Assembly (NCBI GenBank): GCA_963717255.1
Contig: CAVQVT010000003.1
Coordinates: 124,001 to 188,000 of the forward strand
DNA from: CAIYQJ01 sp963717255
Lineage (GTDB): Bacteria > Chloroflexota > Limnocylindria > Limnocylindrales > CSP1-4
Reading direction: 5' to 3'
DNA: 64,000 bases
Shown here in pieces: positions 8,894 through 17,875 of this stretch. A model generated the notes under the pieces. The model had not been told where the DNA came from. It was given only the letters and a program-made list of their open reading frames with translations, and searched no databases. Position 1 is the first letter of the stretch; every line of letters starts with the position of its first letter. The position numbers and the translations under genes were made by a program.

Positions 8894-11800
8894 CTATGTG
8901 ACCGTCGCGAGGGACTCGTCGATCTCCGCGATCCGAGGCGTCGCCCGGAGGCGCTCCCAGATCGCGCGGGCTTCGCGGAGCCGCTCGATCCCCTCCTCGG
9001 TCTCTCCGAGGAGGAGCAGGCAGCGGCCGAGCCCGGCCAGGGCGTACGCCTCCTCGGGAACCATGCCGAACTCCGCCCATCGCGCCACGGCGTCCGCGTA
9101 TCCATCCGCGGCCGACCGGGCTTCACCCACGGCCTCGCTGACCATCGCCTGGGCGGCGACGACACCGGCAACGACCACGGCGCCCGGGAGGCCCTCGCGC
9201 GCGAGCGCGCGACGAGCGAGCGCGGGTGACCCGGCCCGCAGGCTAGCTCGAACGATGGACACCACCTCGCTCATCTCGCCCTCGGGCGTGGCGTCGAGCG
9301 CGCCCTCAAGCACGCACCGGGCAGCCTCGGCGTCGCCGCGGGCGAGATCGGCCTCCGCCTCGACGTGTGCGAAGGTGACCGGCGGCCAGCCGACCTCGAT
9401 GCCGGCGGCCACGAGACCGTCGAGGGATCCGGTGAGCTCGCCTCGCTCGATCCGCACGGCGGACAGGTGGCCGTCCATGCTCACGCGGACCGAGGCATCC
9501 CCTCGCTCGGAGGCCCAGGCCCGCAGGGCGCCGGCCTCCTCGACGACCTCGTCCCAGCGCCCGGCCGCCTGGATAGCCGCCACCCGCGCCTGTCGCCCGT
9601 ACTCGGTGGGGAGGCCGCGGGCCGCGCAGAAGGCGGCGGCCTCGTCCGCTACCGCGAGCGAGGCCACGGGTCCACGGACATCCAGCAGCGTGGCGGCGAG
9701 GTTGACGAGGGCGGTGGCAGCGGAACGCACGTCACCCTCCGCTTCGGCCCGCTCGCAGGCGAGACGCAGGTCGGCCTCCCCGCCCTCGGGGTCGACCCCG
9801 AGACGGGCGGCGCCACGGGCCATCAGTGCACGCTGCGAGGGCGGCAGGCCGAGCTGCTCGGAGAGGCCTACCGACTCGTTGGCCAGGGAGCGCGCCAGAT
9901 CGTACCGGCCGGCCACCAGCGCGGACACTGCTTGTTCGGCGATCACGGCGACAAGCCCCGGACCGGGCCGCGTCTCGAGAGCGACCCTGGCCTCGGCGAG
10001 GGCACTGTTGGCGCGACCGGCCTGGCCGGAGTTGACGAGCGCGGGCGTCAGCGGCACCACCAGCTCGGCCGCGGCGAGCAGTTCGCCTCGGGACTGGAGC
10101 GAGGCGGCCGCCTCCTCGAGCATGGACGCCCCCTCGGCGAGGTCGTCGGTCGCGATGAGCGCGCGCCCGAGCCTTGCCTGGTTCTCGGGCCGGCGCGGAT
10201 CGGCCGGCCCGAGGAGTCTGAGGGCCCGACGCAGGTGGCCGATCGCGCGGGGAACGTCGGTCCGCATCGCCTGCTCGGCTGCGAGCAGGAGGGCCTCGAG
10301 GAGCCGCTCGGTGAGCCCGGGGACCTCGCCGGTCGCCCGAGAGGCCTCGGCGAGCGCGAGCGCCCGCTCGAGGTGGGCGACGACGATCTCGGCTTCCTCG
10401 CCCCGCGCTGTCCCGGCCCGCTCGGTGATCCAGGCGGCGGTCGCAGCATGGCGGGCAAGCCGAGACGCTCGCGGCAGCTTCCCGTACGCAACGTCGCGGA
10501 GGAGGGCATGCCAGAACGCGAACTGGGCCTCGCCTGCCACCGAGGAGGGGAAGACCGGGCGGACGAGGTCGCGCCGGGTGAGCTCCGCGAGGAGCGCATC
10601 GACGGTCGAGTGGTCCTGTCCCGAGATCGCGGCGACGGCCCCGGACCAGAACGTCTTGCCGACGACCGAGGCGTCGAGCAGGATCGCCTTCGCCTCGGGA
10701 GGCAGGGCGTCGATCCGGGCGGCGAGGAGGGCGGCCACCGAGGGCGGGATGGCTTCCGCGTCGTGCGAGCCCCCGGCGATGGGTGGCCGGTCGCGCAACA
10801 TCGCCGCCAGCTGCTCCGCGTACAACGGGGAGCCCGCCGCCCGCTCGAGGATCGCCGAGATGAATCCGGGCGAGCTGTCCCGGAGGGTCGACTCGATGAG
10901 CACGGCCATCTCGGCGTCGGTGAGGGCGGCAAGCGACAGGACGGTGTGGCGCCTCGCCCGGCCGAGCCAGGCTGGATGGCGGTCCTCGACCTCGGGCCGT
11001 GCGGTCGCGACGACGAGGAGCGGCAGGCCCGCCGTCCGCTCGGCGAAGTGGAGGAGGAACGTGACGAGAGCGTCGTCGGCCCAGTGGAGATCCTCGAACA
11101 CGAGGACGGTCGGGCGCGCCGTCGCAAGCGTTCCAAGGAAGCGACGCCATGCGGCGAACGCCTCCTCCTGCGTGGGCGGCTCGGAGGTGACCACCAGGCC
11201 GGCCAGGGGTCCGACCCGGTCGCGCATCCACGTCCGCAGGGATGGGTCGGGCTCGACGAGGACGGCGTCGAGCTTCGCGCCCCGCGTCGCCTGGTCATCG
11301 GTGTCGAGGATGCCGGCGTGCGCCTTCACGATCTCGCCCAGGGCCCAGAAGGAGATGCCGTCGCCGTACGGCAGGCAGCGCCCCACTCGCCAGGTGACCA
11401 GGTCGGGCAGCGCCTCGACGTGCCGGGCGAGCTCGCGGACGAGCCGGCTCTTGCCCAGACCCGGGTCGGCGACGATCGTCACCACCTCGAGGGACGGCGT
11501 CGTACGGGCGCGCTCCAGCAGCCGGGCGAGCGAGGCGAGCTCCAGGTCGCGGCCGATGAACGGGGTCGCCTCGGCGGCGAGCTCCCCCGCGCGCCGGGCG
11601 ATCGTCCCCGTCGCCCGCCAGAGCGCCAGCGGCGCGGCCTTGCCCTTGGCGCTGACCGGGGGGAGGGCCTCGTAGGCGATGACCCGGGCGGTCAGCCCCT
11701 GGGTCGCCTCGCCGACCACGACCCCGTCGACCGGTGCGGCGGCCTGGAGCCGGGCAGCGGTGTTCACCGCATCCCCCGCCACCGCGTCGTCACGCCCCGG

Positions 11801-12229
11801 CCCACCGGCGGCGAAGAGGATCTCGCCCGTGTTGACACCGATCCGGACGTGGAGGTCGAGCCCGAGCGCCCCGACCCGCTCGAGGATCGCCAGGGCCGCC
11901 CGGACGGCCCGCTCGGGGTCATCCTCGTGGGCTGCGGGTGCCCCGAAGAGCGCCATCACCCCGTCGCCGAGGAACCGGTCGACATGGCCGCCGTGGCGCT
12001 CGACCTCGCTCGTGAGAACGTCGTAGTAGGGGAGGAGGAAGGCACGGACGTCCTCTGGGTCGAGCGTCTCCGACCGGGCGGTGAAGCCGGCGAGGTCGGC
12101 GAACAGGACGGTGACGGTCCTGCGCTCCTCGCGGGCTGAGGTGACAGCTGCCGTGAGAGGTGCCGCGCACGCGCCACAGAACCGGAAACCATCCGGGTTC
12201 GCGGTGCCGCAGGATGCACAGCCGACCAT
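8894..12229 (-). CDS. Class III nucleotidyl cyclase - STAND ATPase - TPR regulator
   Basis: A 1111-residue cytoplasmic signalling protein. Order: zinc ribbon (Cys4, Cys7, Cys18, Cys21); class III adenylate/guanylate cyclase domain (about 36-205) with both metal Asp residues (Asp45 in LFADLAGF, Asp89 in FLGDGVMALFG); STAND/AAA_16 NTPase with Walker A DPGLGKSR (about 260) and Walker B VLVFEDLHWADD (about 375); then a long helical TPR-like region to the end. This architecture is common in Actinobacteriota and Chloroflexota; the input signal is usually unknown. The ATG at 12229 begins directly with the zinc ribbon and follows a -10 box by 8 bases. It is the sole cargo between R2 and R3. Whether it makes cAMP or cGMP cannot be read with certainty. 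Confidence 0.9.
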   Translation of the reverse strand: MVGCASCGTANPDGFRFCGACAAPLTAAVTSAREERRTVTVLFADLAGFTARSETLDPEDVRAFLLPYYDVLTSEVERHGGHVDRFLGDGVMALFGAPAAHEDDPERAVRAALAILERVGALGLDLHVRIGVNTGEILFAAGGPGRDDAVAGDAVNTAARLQAAAPVDGVVVGEATQGLTARVIAYEALPPVSAKGKAAPLALWRATGTIARRAGELAAEATPFIGRDLELASLARLLERARTTPSLEVVTIVADPGLGKSRLVRELARHVEALPDLVTWRVGRCLPYGDGISFWALGEIVKAHAGILDTDDQATRGAKLDAVLVEPDPSLRTWMRDRVGPLAGLVVTSEPPTQEEAFAAWRRFLGTLATARPTVLVFEDLHWADDALVTFLLHFAERTAGLPLLVVATARPEVEDRHPAWLGRARRHTVLSLAALTDAEMAVLIESTLRDSSPGFISAILERAAGSPLYAEQLAAMLRDRPPIAGGSHDAEAIPPSVAALLAARIDALPPEAKAILLDASVVGKTFWSGAVAAISGQDHSTVDALLAELTRRDLVRPVFPSSVAGEAQFAFWHALLRDVAYGKLPRASRLARHAATAAWITERAGTARGEEAEIVVAHLERALALAEASRATGEVPGLTERLLEALLLAAEQAMRTDVPRAIGHLRRALRLLGPADPRRPENQARLGRALIATDDLAEGASMLEEAAASLQSRGELLAAAELVVPLTPALVNSGQAGRANSALAEARVALETRPGPGLVAVIAEQAVSALVAGRYDLARSLANESVGLSEQLGLPPSQRALMARGAARLGVDPEGGEADLRLACERAEAEGDVRSAATALVNLAATLLDVRGPVASLAVADEAAAFCAARGLPTEYGRQARVAAIQAAGRWDEVVEEAGALRAWASERGDASVRVSMDGHLSAVRIERGELTGSLDGLVAAGIEVGWPPVTFAHVEAEADLARGDAEAARCVLEGALDATPEGEMSEVVSIVRASLRAGSPALARRALAREGLPGAVVVAGVVAAQAMVSEAVGEARSAADGYADAVARWAEFGMVPEEAYALAGLGRCLLLLGETEEGIERLREARAIWERLRATPRIAEIDESLATVT

Positions 12230-12237
12230 CAGCGCGG

Positions 12238-12243
12238 AGCATA
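12238..12243 (-). promoter_or_regulatory. -10 box before the cyclase gene
   Basis: TATGCT on the minus strand ends 8 bases before the ATG at 12229, with no Shine-Dalgarno sequence, suggesting a leaderless or nearly leaderless transcript. The promoter lies just inside repeat R3, so the cassette carries its own promoter. Confidence 0.45.
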
Positions 12244-12305
12244 GGGAGTTGGGTGACGTTGCAGGCCGCGGCTCCGCAAGAGCGGGTCATGGCGCCGGGA
12301 GCCGT

Positions 12306-12566
12306 GCTCGCGAACCGCAGGATGATCGGCGCCTTCACCGCTCAGAGACTCGTGCTCGGGACCCCCGACCCTACGCCGCAAACCGCCATGCGGCTCCCAA
12401 AGCACGTGCGCCACCGTTGCGCCACACCCCGACGGATCCGTGCTCGCGAAGCGCATGTGCTTCCGCGGGCAAGACTTGAAGCCTGGCCTACCGCGCTCGA
12501 AGCGCACGATGCTCGGGGGGCTCGACCGCTCGTACGCCATGCCGGACGCGTGTGTCGCCCGATGTC
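12306..12566. repeat. Direct repeat R3: 87-bp arm plus tRNA-Pro 5' half plus leader, extended
   Basis: Same order as R2: arm 12306-12392, tRNA-Pro 5' half 12393-12431 (one mismatch, in the acceptor stem), then leader. The region after the leader (about 12520-12566, with CGCTCGTAC and GCCGGACG followed by CGTGTGTCG) reappears in R4. R3 and R4 therefore form direct repeats on either side of the first DUF4143 gene. The stretch 12230-12686 holds no gene: R3, then the promoter of the DUF4143 gene. Confidence 0.8.
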
Positions 12567-12648
12567 GGCCACCGTCAGTGCCTGGTCGCCTTCCGTCGTC
12601 AGCCGGCCAATGCGGTGCGGCAGAACGGTATCAGGAGATGCGGGAGAA

Positions 12649-12680
12649 TGGTACGGTACTACGCGGCAAAGTGGTAGTCT
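12649..12680 (+). promoter_or_regulatory. Promoter/operator-like element of DUF4143 gene 1
   Basis: TAGTCT at 12675-12680 lies 6 bases before the ATG at 12687 (leaderless geometry). Just upstream, ACGGTACT and GGCAAAGTGGTAG (ending 12677) resemble ACGATACT and GCCAAGTGGTAG upstream of the second DUF4143 gene (minus strand, about 28360-28337). GGTACGGTAC is a short tandem repeat at 12650-12659. A shared operator or shared cassette end is inferred. Confidence 0.45.
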
Positions 12681-12686
12681 GGGGTC

Positions 12687-13919
12687 ATGGTCGACTATCT
12701 CCCACGGCTCGTCGATGGACTCCTGGATGCGCTGCTCGTCCAGCTGCCGGCGCTGTTCATCACGGGTCCGCGAGCGACGGGCAAGACCACGACTGCGGCG
12801 CGCCGGGCAAGAACCGTCATACGCCTCGACCGGGAGGCGGAAGCTGTTGCATTCCGGGCCGACCCCGATGCGGCGATGCGCGGCCTTCCGGAGCCGGTCC
12901 TCCTGGACGAATGGCAGGCAGTGCCGGGCGTCCTTGGGGCCGTGAAGCGCGCGGTGGACGCGCGACCCGACCCGGGCCGCTACCTGATCACGGGGTCGGT
13001 TCGGGGCGACCTCGAAGGCGAGCTGTGGCCCGGGACCGGTCGGCTCACCCGGATCCCCATGTTCGGCATGACCATCCGGGAGCAGCTCCGGGTGCGTCCG
13101 TTCGTCCCGTTCCTCGACAGGGTCGCCGCGGGCGAGGACCTCCACCCGGCAGTCGACACGCCGGATCTCCGTGGGTACGTCGAGCTGCTGCTGCGGGGCG
13201 GGTTCCCGGAGCCGGCCCTCCGACTGGCGGCGGCGCCGCGCCGCCGCTGGCTCGACAGCTACGTCGAGCACCTGCTGACCCGCGACGCCGAACAGGTCGA
13301 CGGTGGTCGGGACCCCGTGCGCCTGCGCCGCTATCTCGAGGCGCTCGCGCTGAGCACGGCCGGGATCGTCGAGGACCGGACGCTCTTCGAGGCGGCCAGC
13401 ATCAACCGCAAGACGGCACTCGCCTATGAACGCCTGCTCGTCAACCTGCTGGTGGTCGAGGCGGTGCCCGCATGGACCTCGAACCGTCTCAAGCGGCTGG
13501 TCCTGTCCCCCAAGCGTTACGTGGTCGATCCCGGTCTCGCCGGAGCTGTGCTCGGCCTCGATGTCGATCTCGTCCTGCGCGATGGAGACCTGCTTGGACG
13601 GCTGCTCGACACGTTCGTCGCCGCGCAGCTCCGCGCGGAGCTGGCGAGCGTAGCCTCGCGCCCGCGCCTCTACCACGTGCGCCAGCAGCAGGGCCGTTTC
13701 GAGGTCGACCTCCTTGCCGAGCTGGGAGGCGGTCGTCTCGTCGGGATCGAGATCAAGGCCGACGCGGCCCCGACCGGCGACAGCGCGCGACACCTTGCCG
13801 CGCTTCGGGACAGGTATCCGGACACGTTCGTCGCCGGGATCGTGCTGCACACGGGTCCGCGTGCATACCGGCTGGGCGATCGGCTCTTCGCCGCGCCGAT
13901 CTCGGCCCTGTGGAGCTGA
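12687..13919 (+). CDS. AAA_14 / DUF4143 ATPase, copy 1
   Basis: A 410-residue protein of the common solitary ATP-binding AAA_14-DUF4143 family, whose biological role is poorly known. Walker A is GPRATGKTT (27-35) and Walker B LLDEWQ (71-76). The C-terminal DUF4143 region contains a PD-(D/E)xK-like pair, EVDLL and IEIKA (about 340-365), as in restriction-endonuclease-fold domains. It is paralogous to the product at 27011-28285, sharing a DYLxRxVD start and identical layout. It is flanked by direct repeats R3 and R4 and has its own leaderless promoter. It could be a mobile cassette or a toxin/defence-like ATPase; no partner gene is present. Confidence 0.88.
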   Translation: MVDYLPRLVDGLLDALLVQLPALFITGPRATGKTTTAARRARTVIRLDREAEAVAFRADPDAAMRGLPEPVLLDEWQAVPGVLGAVKRAVDARPDPGRYLITGSVRGDLEGELWPGTGRLTRIPMFGMTIREQLRVRPFVPFLDRVAAGEDLHPAVDTPDLRGYVELLLRGGFPEPALRLAAAPRRRWLDSYVEHLLTRDAEQVDGGRDPVRLRRYLEALALSTAGIVEDRTLFEAASINRKTALAYERLLVNLLVVEAVPAWTSNRLKRLVLSPKRYVVDPGLAGAVLGLDVDLVLRDGDLLGRLLDTFVAAQLRAELASVASRPRLYHVRQQQGRFEVDLLAELGGGRLVGIEIKADAAPTGDSARHLAALRDRYPDTFVAGIVLHTGPRAYRLGDRLFAAPISALWS

Positions 13920-13954
13920 TCGCCCGACGATCGGGTGCGCGTCGTTGGTGCCAC

Positions 13955-14060
13955 CCTGGTTCGTGCTCGCGAACCGCATGTGCCTCCGCGAGCGTGCACT
14001 GAAGACGAGCCCACTGCGCTCGTACCCTGCGCCGGACGTCCGACCGTGTGTCGACCAGGG
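13955..14060. repeat. Direct repeat R4: leader-only copy closing the tRNA-Pro island
   Basis: TTCGTGCTCGCGAACCGCA and the following bases repeat the tRNA leader of R1 and R3 but carry no tRNA sequence. The later part (CGCTCGTAC, GCCGGACG, CGTGTGTCG) matches the end of R3. It lies 35 bases after the DUF4143 stop codon. From here to 14352 I see no gene, only Arg/Pro-rich non-coding sequence and the ribosome-binding site of the next gene. Confidence 0.7.
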
Positions 14061-14352
14061 CGGAACATGCCTCAGCAACGAGGGCGAGCCCTCTGGCCTC
14101 CCCTCTCTGCTCCGCCCGTGATCGCCAGGATCGCCGGTGGCACGGTCGCCGGCGGCTCGGACGAGGGCCGCCGCCGTCCGGATCGTCCCTTGCCATCGGG
14201 GTGCACAATGCGTCGAGGACGTCAGGCGGTGCTCGGGCGCCGCCGCGAACCGCCCGCAGAAGGTCGTGGGCCCCGTTGGCTCGTGTCGAGGCGACGGCCG
14301 GGGTCAAGCTCAGCGGACGGATCGAGTCAGAGGATCGTAGGAGGACGAACTC

Positions 14353-16042
14353 ATGCAGCGAATCTCCCTCAGAGCGAAGGTCGCCGTCATCGGCGGCATC
14401 GCCGTGCTCGCCGTCGGGCTCCTGCCGATGGCGGCCGGCGTCGCGGCCGCCGGGCCGTCGGTCACACCGTTCACCGGCGGGACCGGGATCCAGTCGAACA
14501 CCGCCCGCATCGGCGGCTCCGGCGCGTGGACGACCCTGACGGGCCCGGTGATCGTCGAGGATTCGCCCGGCTTCTGGCCGGCCGGCGAGACGATCTCGAT
14601 GGCTCTCCCGGCCAACTTCGAATGGAACGCCGCGCGGACCACGCCGCCCAGCGTGACGGGCTGCCAGCGCGTCTCGTCTCCGATCGTCTACTCGGGCGCG
14701 GGTCTCACGATCACCCTCAACAGCCTGTTCGTCGGCCCGCTCACGAACTGCACCGTCGACTTCGGCAGCATCCTGCAGGTCCGACCCATCACCAGTTCCC
14801 TTGCAGCCGGCTCGGGCGGTACCGTGACGCTCACGTTCGTCGAACCCCACGACGCCGATGCCCGGCGTCTTCCCCGGCGGGGCGGGCGTGGTCTCCATGG
14901 TCGCGTCGCCCGCCCCGACGCCCACGCCCGGTCCTGCCGGACCCCCGACCGTCGTCCGGGCGACCGGCGGCACCGGCATCCAGTCGAACACCGCGCTGAC
15001 GGGCGGGTCCGGCGCATGGACCACGCTCACCGGGCCCACGATCACCGAGGGCGGCCTCGGCGCATGGCCGATCGGCACGCGCATCACCCTCGCACTGCCG
15101 GCCAACTTCCAGTGGAACCAGGCGCGGACCACGCCGCTCTCCGTCACCGGGTGCGACAGGAACGCGACCGCGATCACGTACTCGGGCAATGACATCGCCA
15201 CCGTCACGCTCGCCGCGCGCTCGGGCGCCTCGCAGATGGCCCTGTGCACGATCAGCTTCGGCACGACGCTCCAGGTCCGGCCCCTGAACAGCGCGTCGTC
15301 GGCCGGCACCGGCGGTCCGATCACGCTGACCTTCGTCGACCCGACCCTGCCGATGCCCTCGGTCTTCCCGGGCGGCGCAGGCCAGGTCACCATGGTCACC
15401 TCCACGCCGCCGGTCGGCCCGATGACCCTGGCGATCACCTCGCCCACCATGAACAACAACGCGATCAACTGGGGCGAGGGCCTCGACATCACGACGACCG
15501 GGTCGCCGGGCACCGTCTACCAGGTCCAGGTCTCGCCGACCGACCCGGCGACCGGGAACGCCGCCTGGGAGACGCTGACCGACAGCAGCGCGGTCGTCCG
15601 CAACTTCACGATCGGGTCCAGCGGGACGTCCACGGTGACGCCGCCGTACACCCCGATCCGCAACTTCTGGTACCGGTCGATCGCCGGCACCACCGTGAGC
15701 AACATCGTCCGCATCACGGTCCGCCAGACGATCGCGCTCAGGTCGTCGGTCCCCACCGGCAGGACCATCAGCCGCGGCACCTCGGTCACCTTCACGGCGA
15801 CCGTCCGGCCGGCGCGGCCGGAGCTCCAGAGGGCCGTCGTGGTCTTCGAGCTCTCCCGCCGGTCCGGCAGCAGCTGGGTCGTCGACCGGACCACCCGGGT
15901 CACGATCGACAGCAACGGCGTGGCCAGCTGGTGGTGGAGCGCGAGCATCGCCGGCAGCTTCCGCGTCCGGGCACAGGCTCAGCCGACGCCCGTGAACTCG
16001 AACAGCTTCTGGTCGCCGTTCTTCACCTACACCGTGAACTAG
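14353..16042 (+). CDS. Secreted protein with two tandem ~175-residue repeats (frameshifted)
   Basis: Read across one frameshift the product is about 562 residues. A signal peptide (about 1-34) precedes two copies of an unrecognised domain. Each copy contains GGTGIQSNTA, SGAWTTLTGP, LPANFxWN, a Cys about 12 residues later, and ends FPGGAGxVxMV. They lie at 14461-14900 and about 14960-15400. A different beta-rich tail with Ig-like character and IRNFWYRS follows to the stop. The frame changes at the C4 run 14845-14848; removing one C joins the first repeat to its FPGGAG ending, exactly as in the second repeat. AGGAGGA lies 9 bases before the ATG at 14353. Probably a cell-surface or adhesive protein; no enzyme motif was found. 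Confidence 0.75.
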
Positions 16043-16100
16043 GCGCGCCCGGGCCCGCGAGGGCCCGCTCGCGAGCCGGACCCGTCCGGCGAGGAACGCG

Positions 16101-16131
16101 AAGCCCCCGGTCGCTGATCGACCGGGGGCTT
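16101..16131. terminator. Bidirectional intrinsic terminator between convergent genes
   Basis: AAGCCCCCGGTCG and its exact complement (16101-16113, 16119-16131) form a 13-bp stem with a five-base loop, bounded by A and T residues on either side. It lies midway between the secreted protein gene ending at 16042 and the acyl-CoA dehydrogenase gene ending at 16154 on the other strand, so it can serve both. Confidence 0.85.
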
Positions 16132-16153
16132 CGTCCGTGTCCGGGACCGCCGG

Positions 16154-17875
16154 CTACGCGAGCAGAACCGGGAGCGCCGCCAGCGGCACCGGGTCGGCCA
16201 TCGTCACGATCTCGTGCCCCGCGCGGACCCTGGGTGCCAGCGACGCGACGTACGCGCGCGCGACCGCCTTCTTGCGCTCCTCGACGTTCGTGTCGCGCAG
16301 GACGAGCCATCCGCTCGTGACGAGCACCGCCATCTCGACGAGGTCGACCGCGTAGTAGTCCACGCGCTCACGCTCGGTGGTCGCCTTGAGGGCGTCGGTC
16401 GCCTGCCCGAGGAGCACGGTCAGCTCGGACAGGATCGCCTTCTCGGCGGCCACGTCCTCCGGGTACTCGGCCGCCTCCCACTCGGCCAGCAGCGGGTCGA
16501 GCGACCGGTTGAGCAGCTTGCCGATCGCGGCGACCACCTGCAGCTGGCTGGTGCCCTCGTAGATGTTCGTGATGCGGACATCGCGGAAGAGCCGCTCGAT
16601 GTTGAACTCCTGCATGTAGCCGACGCCGCCATGGACCTGCATCGCCTGGTAGCAGACGCGGTTGCCCATCTCGGTGGCCCAGTACTTCGCCATCGGGGTG
16701 AGCGTCTCGGCCAGGGCCTGGGCCTGCTTGTGACGGGCGCGCATGGCCGCGTCCACCTCGTCGCCACCCTCGCCCACGGCCCGCTCGTAGACCTTCCACA
16801 GGTCCACCCACCGGCCGGTCTCGGCGAGGAGGGCCCGCGTCGCCTCCAGGTCGACCTTCATCGAGAGCAGCAGGCGTCCGACCGCCGGCAGGGCGCGGAT
16901 CGGCTTGCCGAACTGGATCCGCTCGCGGGCGTACCGGTCGGCCTCCCGGTAGGCGGCCTCGGCGATCCCGAGCGCCTGCGCGGCCACGGCGAGCCGGGCG
17001 CCGTTCATCAGGTTCATCGCGTAGCGCATGAGCCCGAAGCGGCGCTTGCCGATCAGGGTCGCCGGCGTGTTGTCGTACTGGATCTCGCACGTGGGTGACG
17101 CGCGGAGGCCCATCTTGTGCTCGAGCCGGCGGATCTTCACCGTCTCGTCGCGCTCCACGAGGAACATCGACAGGCCGCGGGCGTCCGACGAACCCTCCTC
17201 GCTCCGGGCAAGGACGAGCGAGACGTCCGCGAGGCCGTTCGTGATGAACCGCTTGACGCCGTTGAGGTGCCAGCGGCCGGTGGCCTCGTCGAGCGTCGCC
17301 CGCGTCGCCACCGCGCCGAGGTCCGAGCCGGCGTCCGCCTCGGTGAGGACCATCGCCCCGGAGACCTCGCCGCGGGCGAAGCGGGGCAGGACGCGGGCCT
17401 TGGTCTCCTCGTCGCCGTACTCCTCGATCGAGGAGGCGATCTCCTGGAGCCCGTAGACGGTCATCAGGCCGCTCTCGGCGCGGGCGACCATCTCCACCAT
17501 CATCTGGTAGATCGACTCGGGCAGGTTCAGCCCGCCGTACTCGCGCCCGAGCATGGCGCCGAACAGCTCCGCCTGGCGGAGGGCGTCGATGGCGTCGCGG
17601 GTGGCCGCCGCGTAGGTGACCTGACCGTCCTCGAAGTGGGCGCCCTCCTCGTCCGCCTCGGACGCGCGGGGCGCGACGCGCTCGCCGCAGACCTCGCCGA
17701 GGACCTCGAGGACGATGCGGTAGTCGTCCTTCGCGTCGGCGTAGTCCCGCGGCGCGGTCGGGTAGAGCGCGGCGTCCGCGTAGCCCTTCTCCTTGAGCTC
17801 GAGCACCTCGCGCAGGTCGAGCTGCTCCAGGCGGAACTGGAGGTCGGGGTTGTCGAGGAAGAAGTTCTCGCTCAT
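16154..17875 (-). CDS. Acyl-CoA dehydrogenase, long form
   Basis: A 573-residue FAD-dependent acyl-CoA dehydrogenase, longer than the usual 380, with extra N- and C-terminal helices as in the DmdC/FadE-like long subgroup. Visible motifs: GAMVLTEADAGSD in the middle beta domain, GVKRFITNG, the ARERIQFGKPI signature, CYQAMQVHGGVGYMQEF, and IYEGTSQLQ carrying the likely catalytic Glu. It would desaturate an acyl-CoA and pass electrons to the ETF encoded just upstream. ATG at 17875 overlaps the etfA stop by ATGA, so the two are translationally coupled. The frame also stays open upstream into etfA, but that is an artefact of the etfA frameshift. The substrate is unknown. Confidence 0.9.
   Translation of the reverse strand: MSENFFLDNPDLQFRLEQLDLREVLELKEKGYADAALYPTAPRDYADAKDDYRIVLEVLGEVCGERVAPRASEADEEGAHFEDGQVTYAAATRDAIDALRQAELFGAMLGREYGGLNLPESIYQMMVEMVARAESGLMTVYGLQEIASSIEEYGDEETKARVLPRFARGEVSGAMVLTEADAGSDLGAVATRATLDEATGRWHLNGVKRFITNGLADVSLVLARSEEGSSDARGLSMFLVERDETVKIRRLEHKMGLRASPTCEIQYDNTPATLIGKRRFGLMRYAMNLMNGARLAVAAQALGIAEAAYREADRYARERIQFGKPIRALPAVGRLLLSMKVDLEATRALLAETGRWVDLWKVYERAVGEGGDEVDAAMRARHKQAQALAETLTPMAKYWATEMGNRVCYQAMQVHGGVGYMQEFNIERLFRDVRITNIYEGTSQLQVVAAIGKLLNRSLDPLLAEWEAAEYPEDVAAEKAILSELTVLLGQATDALKATTERERVDYYAVDLVEMAVLVTSGWLVLRDTNVEERKKAVARAYVASLAPRVRAGHEIVTMADPVPLAALPVLLA

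Noticed and set aside
8898..12139. Long plus-strand ORFs opposite the cyclase gene
   Set aside because: High GC keeps shadow frames open. They are Ser/Arg-rich without motifs, while the minus strand encodes a complete multidomain protein.
5023..14060. Prophage or integrative element with its own integrase
   Set aside because: No recombinase, replication, structural or conjugation gene is present between the repeats.
14353..16042. Programmed frameshifting in the repeat protein
   Set aside because: Ten similar single-base breaks occur in unrelated genes, so a consensus error at the C run is more likely; there is no slippery heptamer with a downstream structure.
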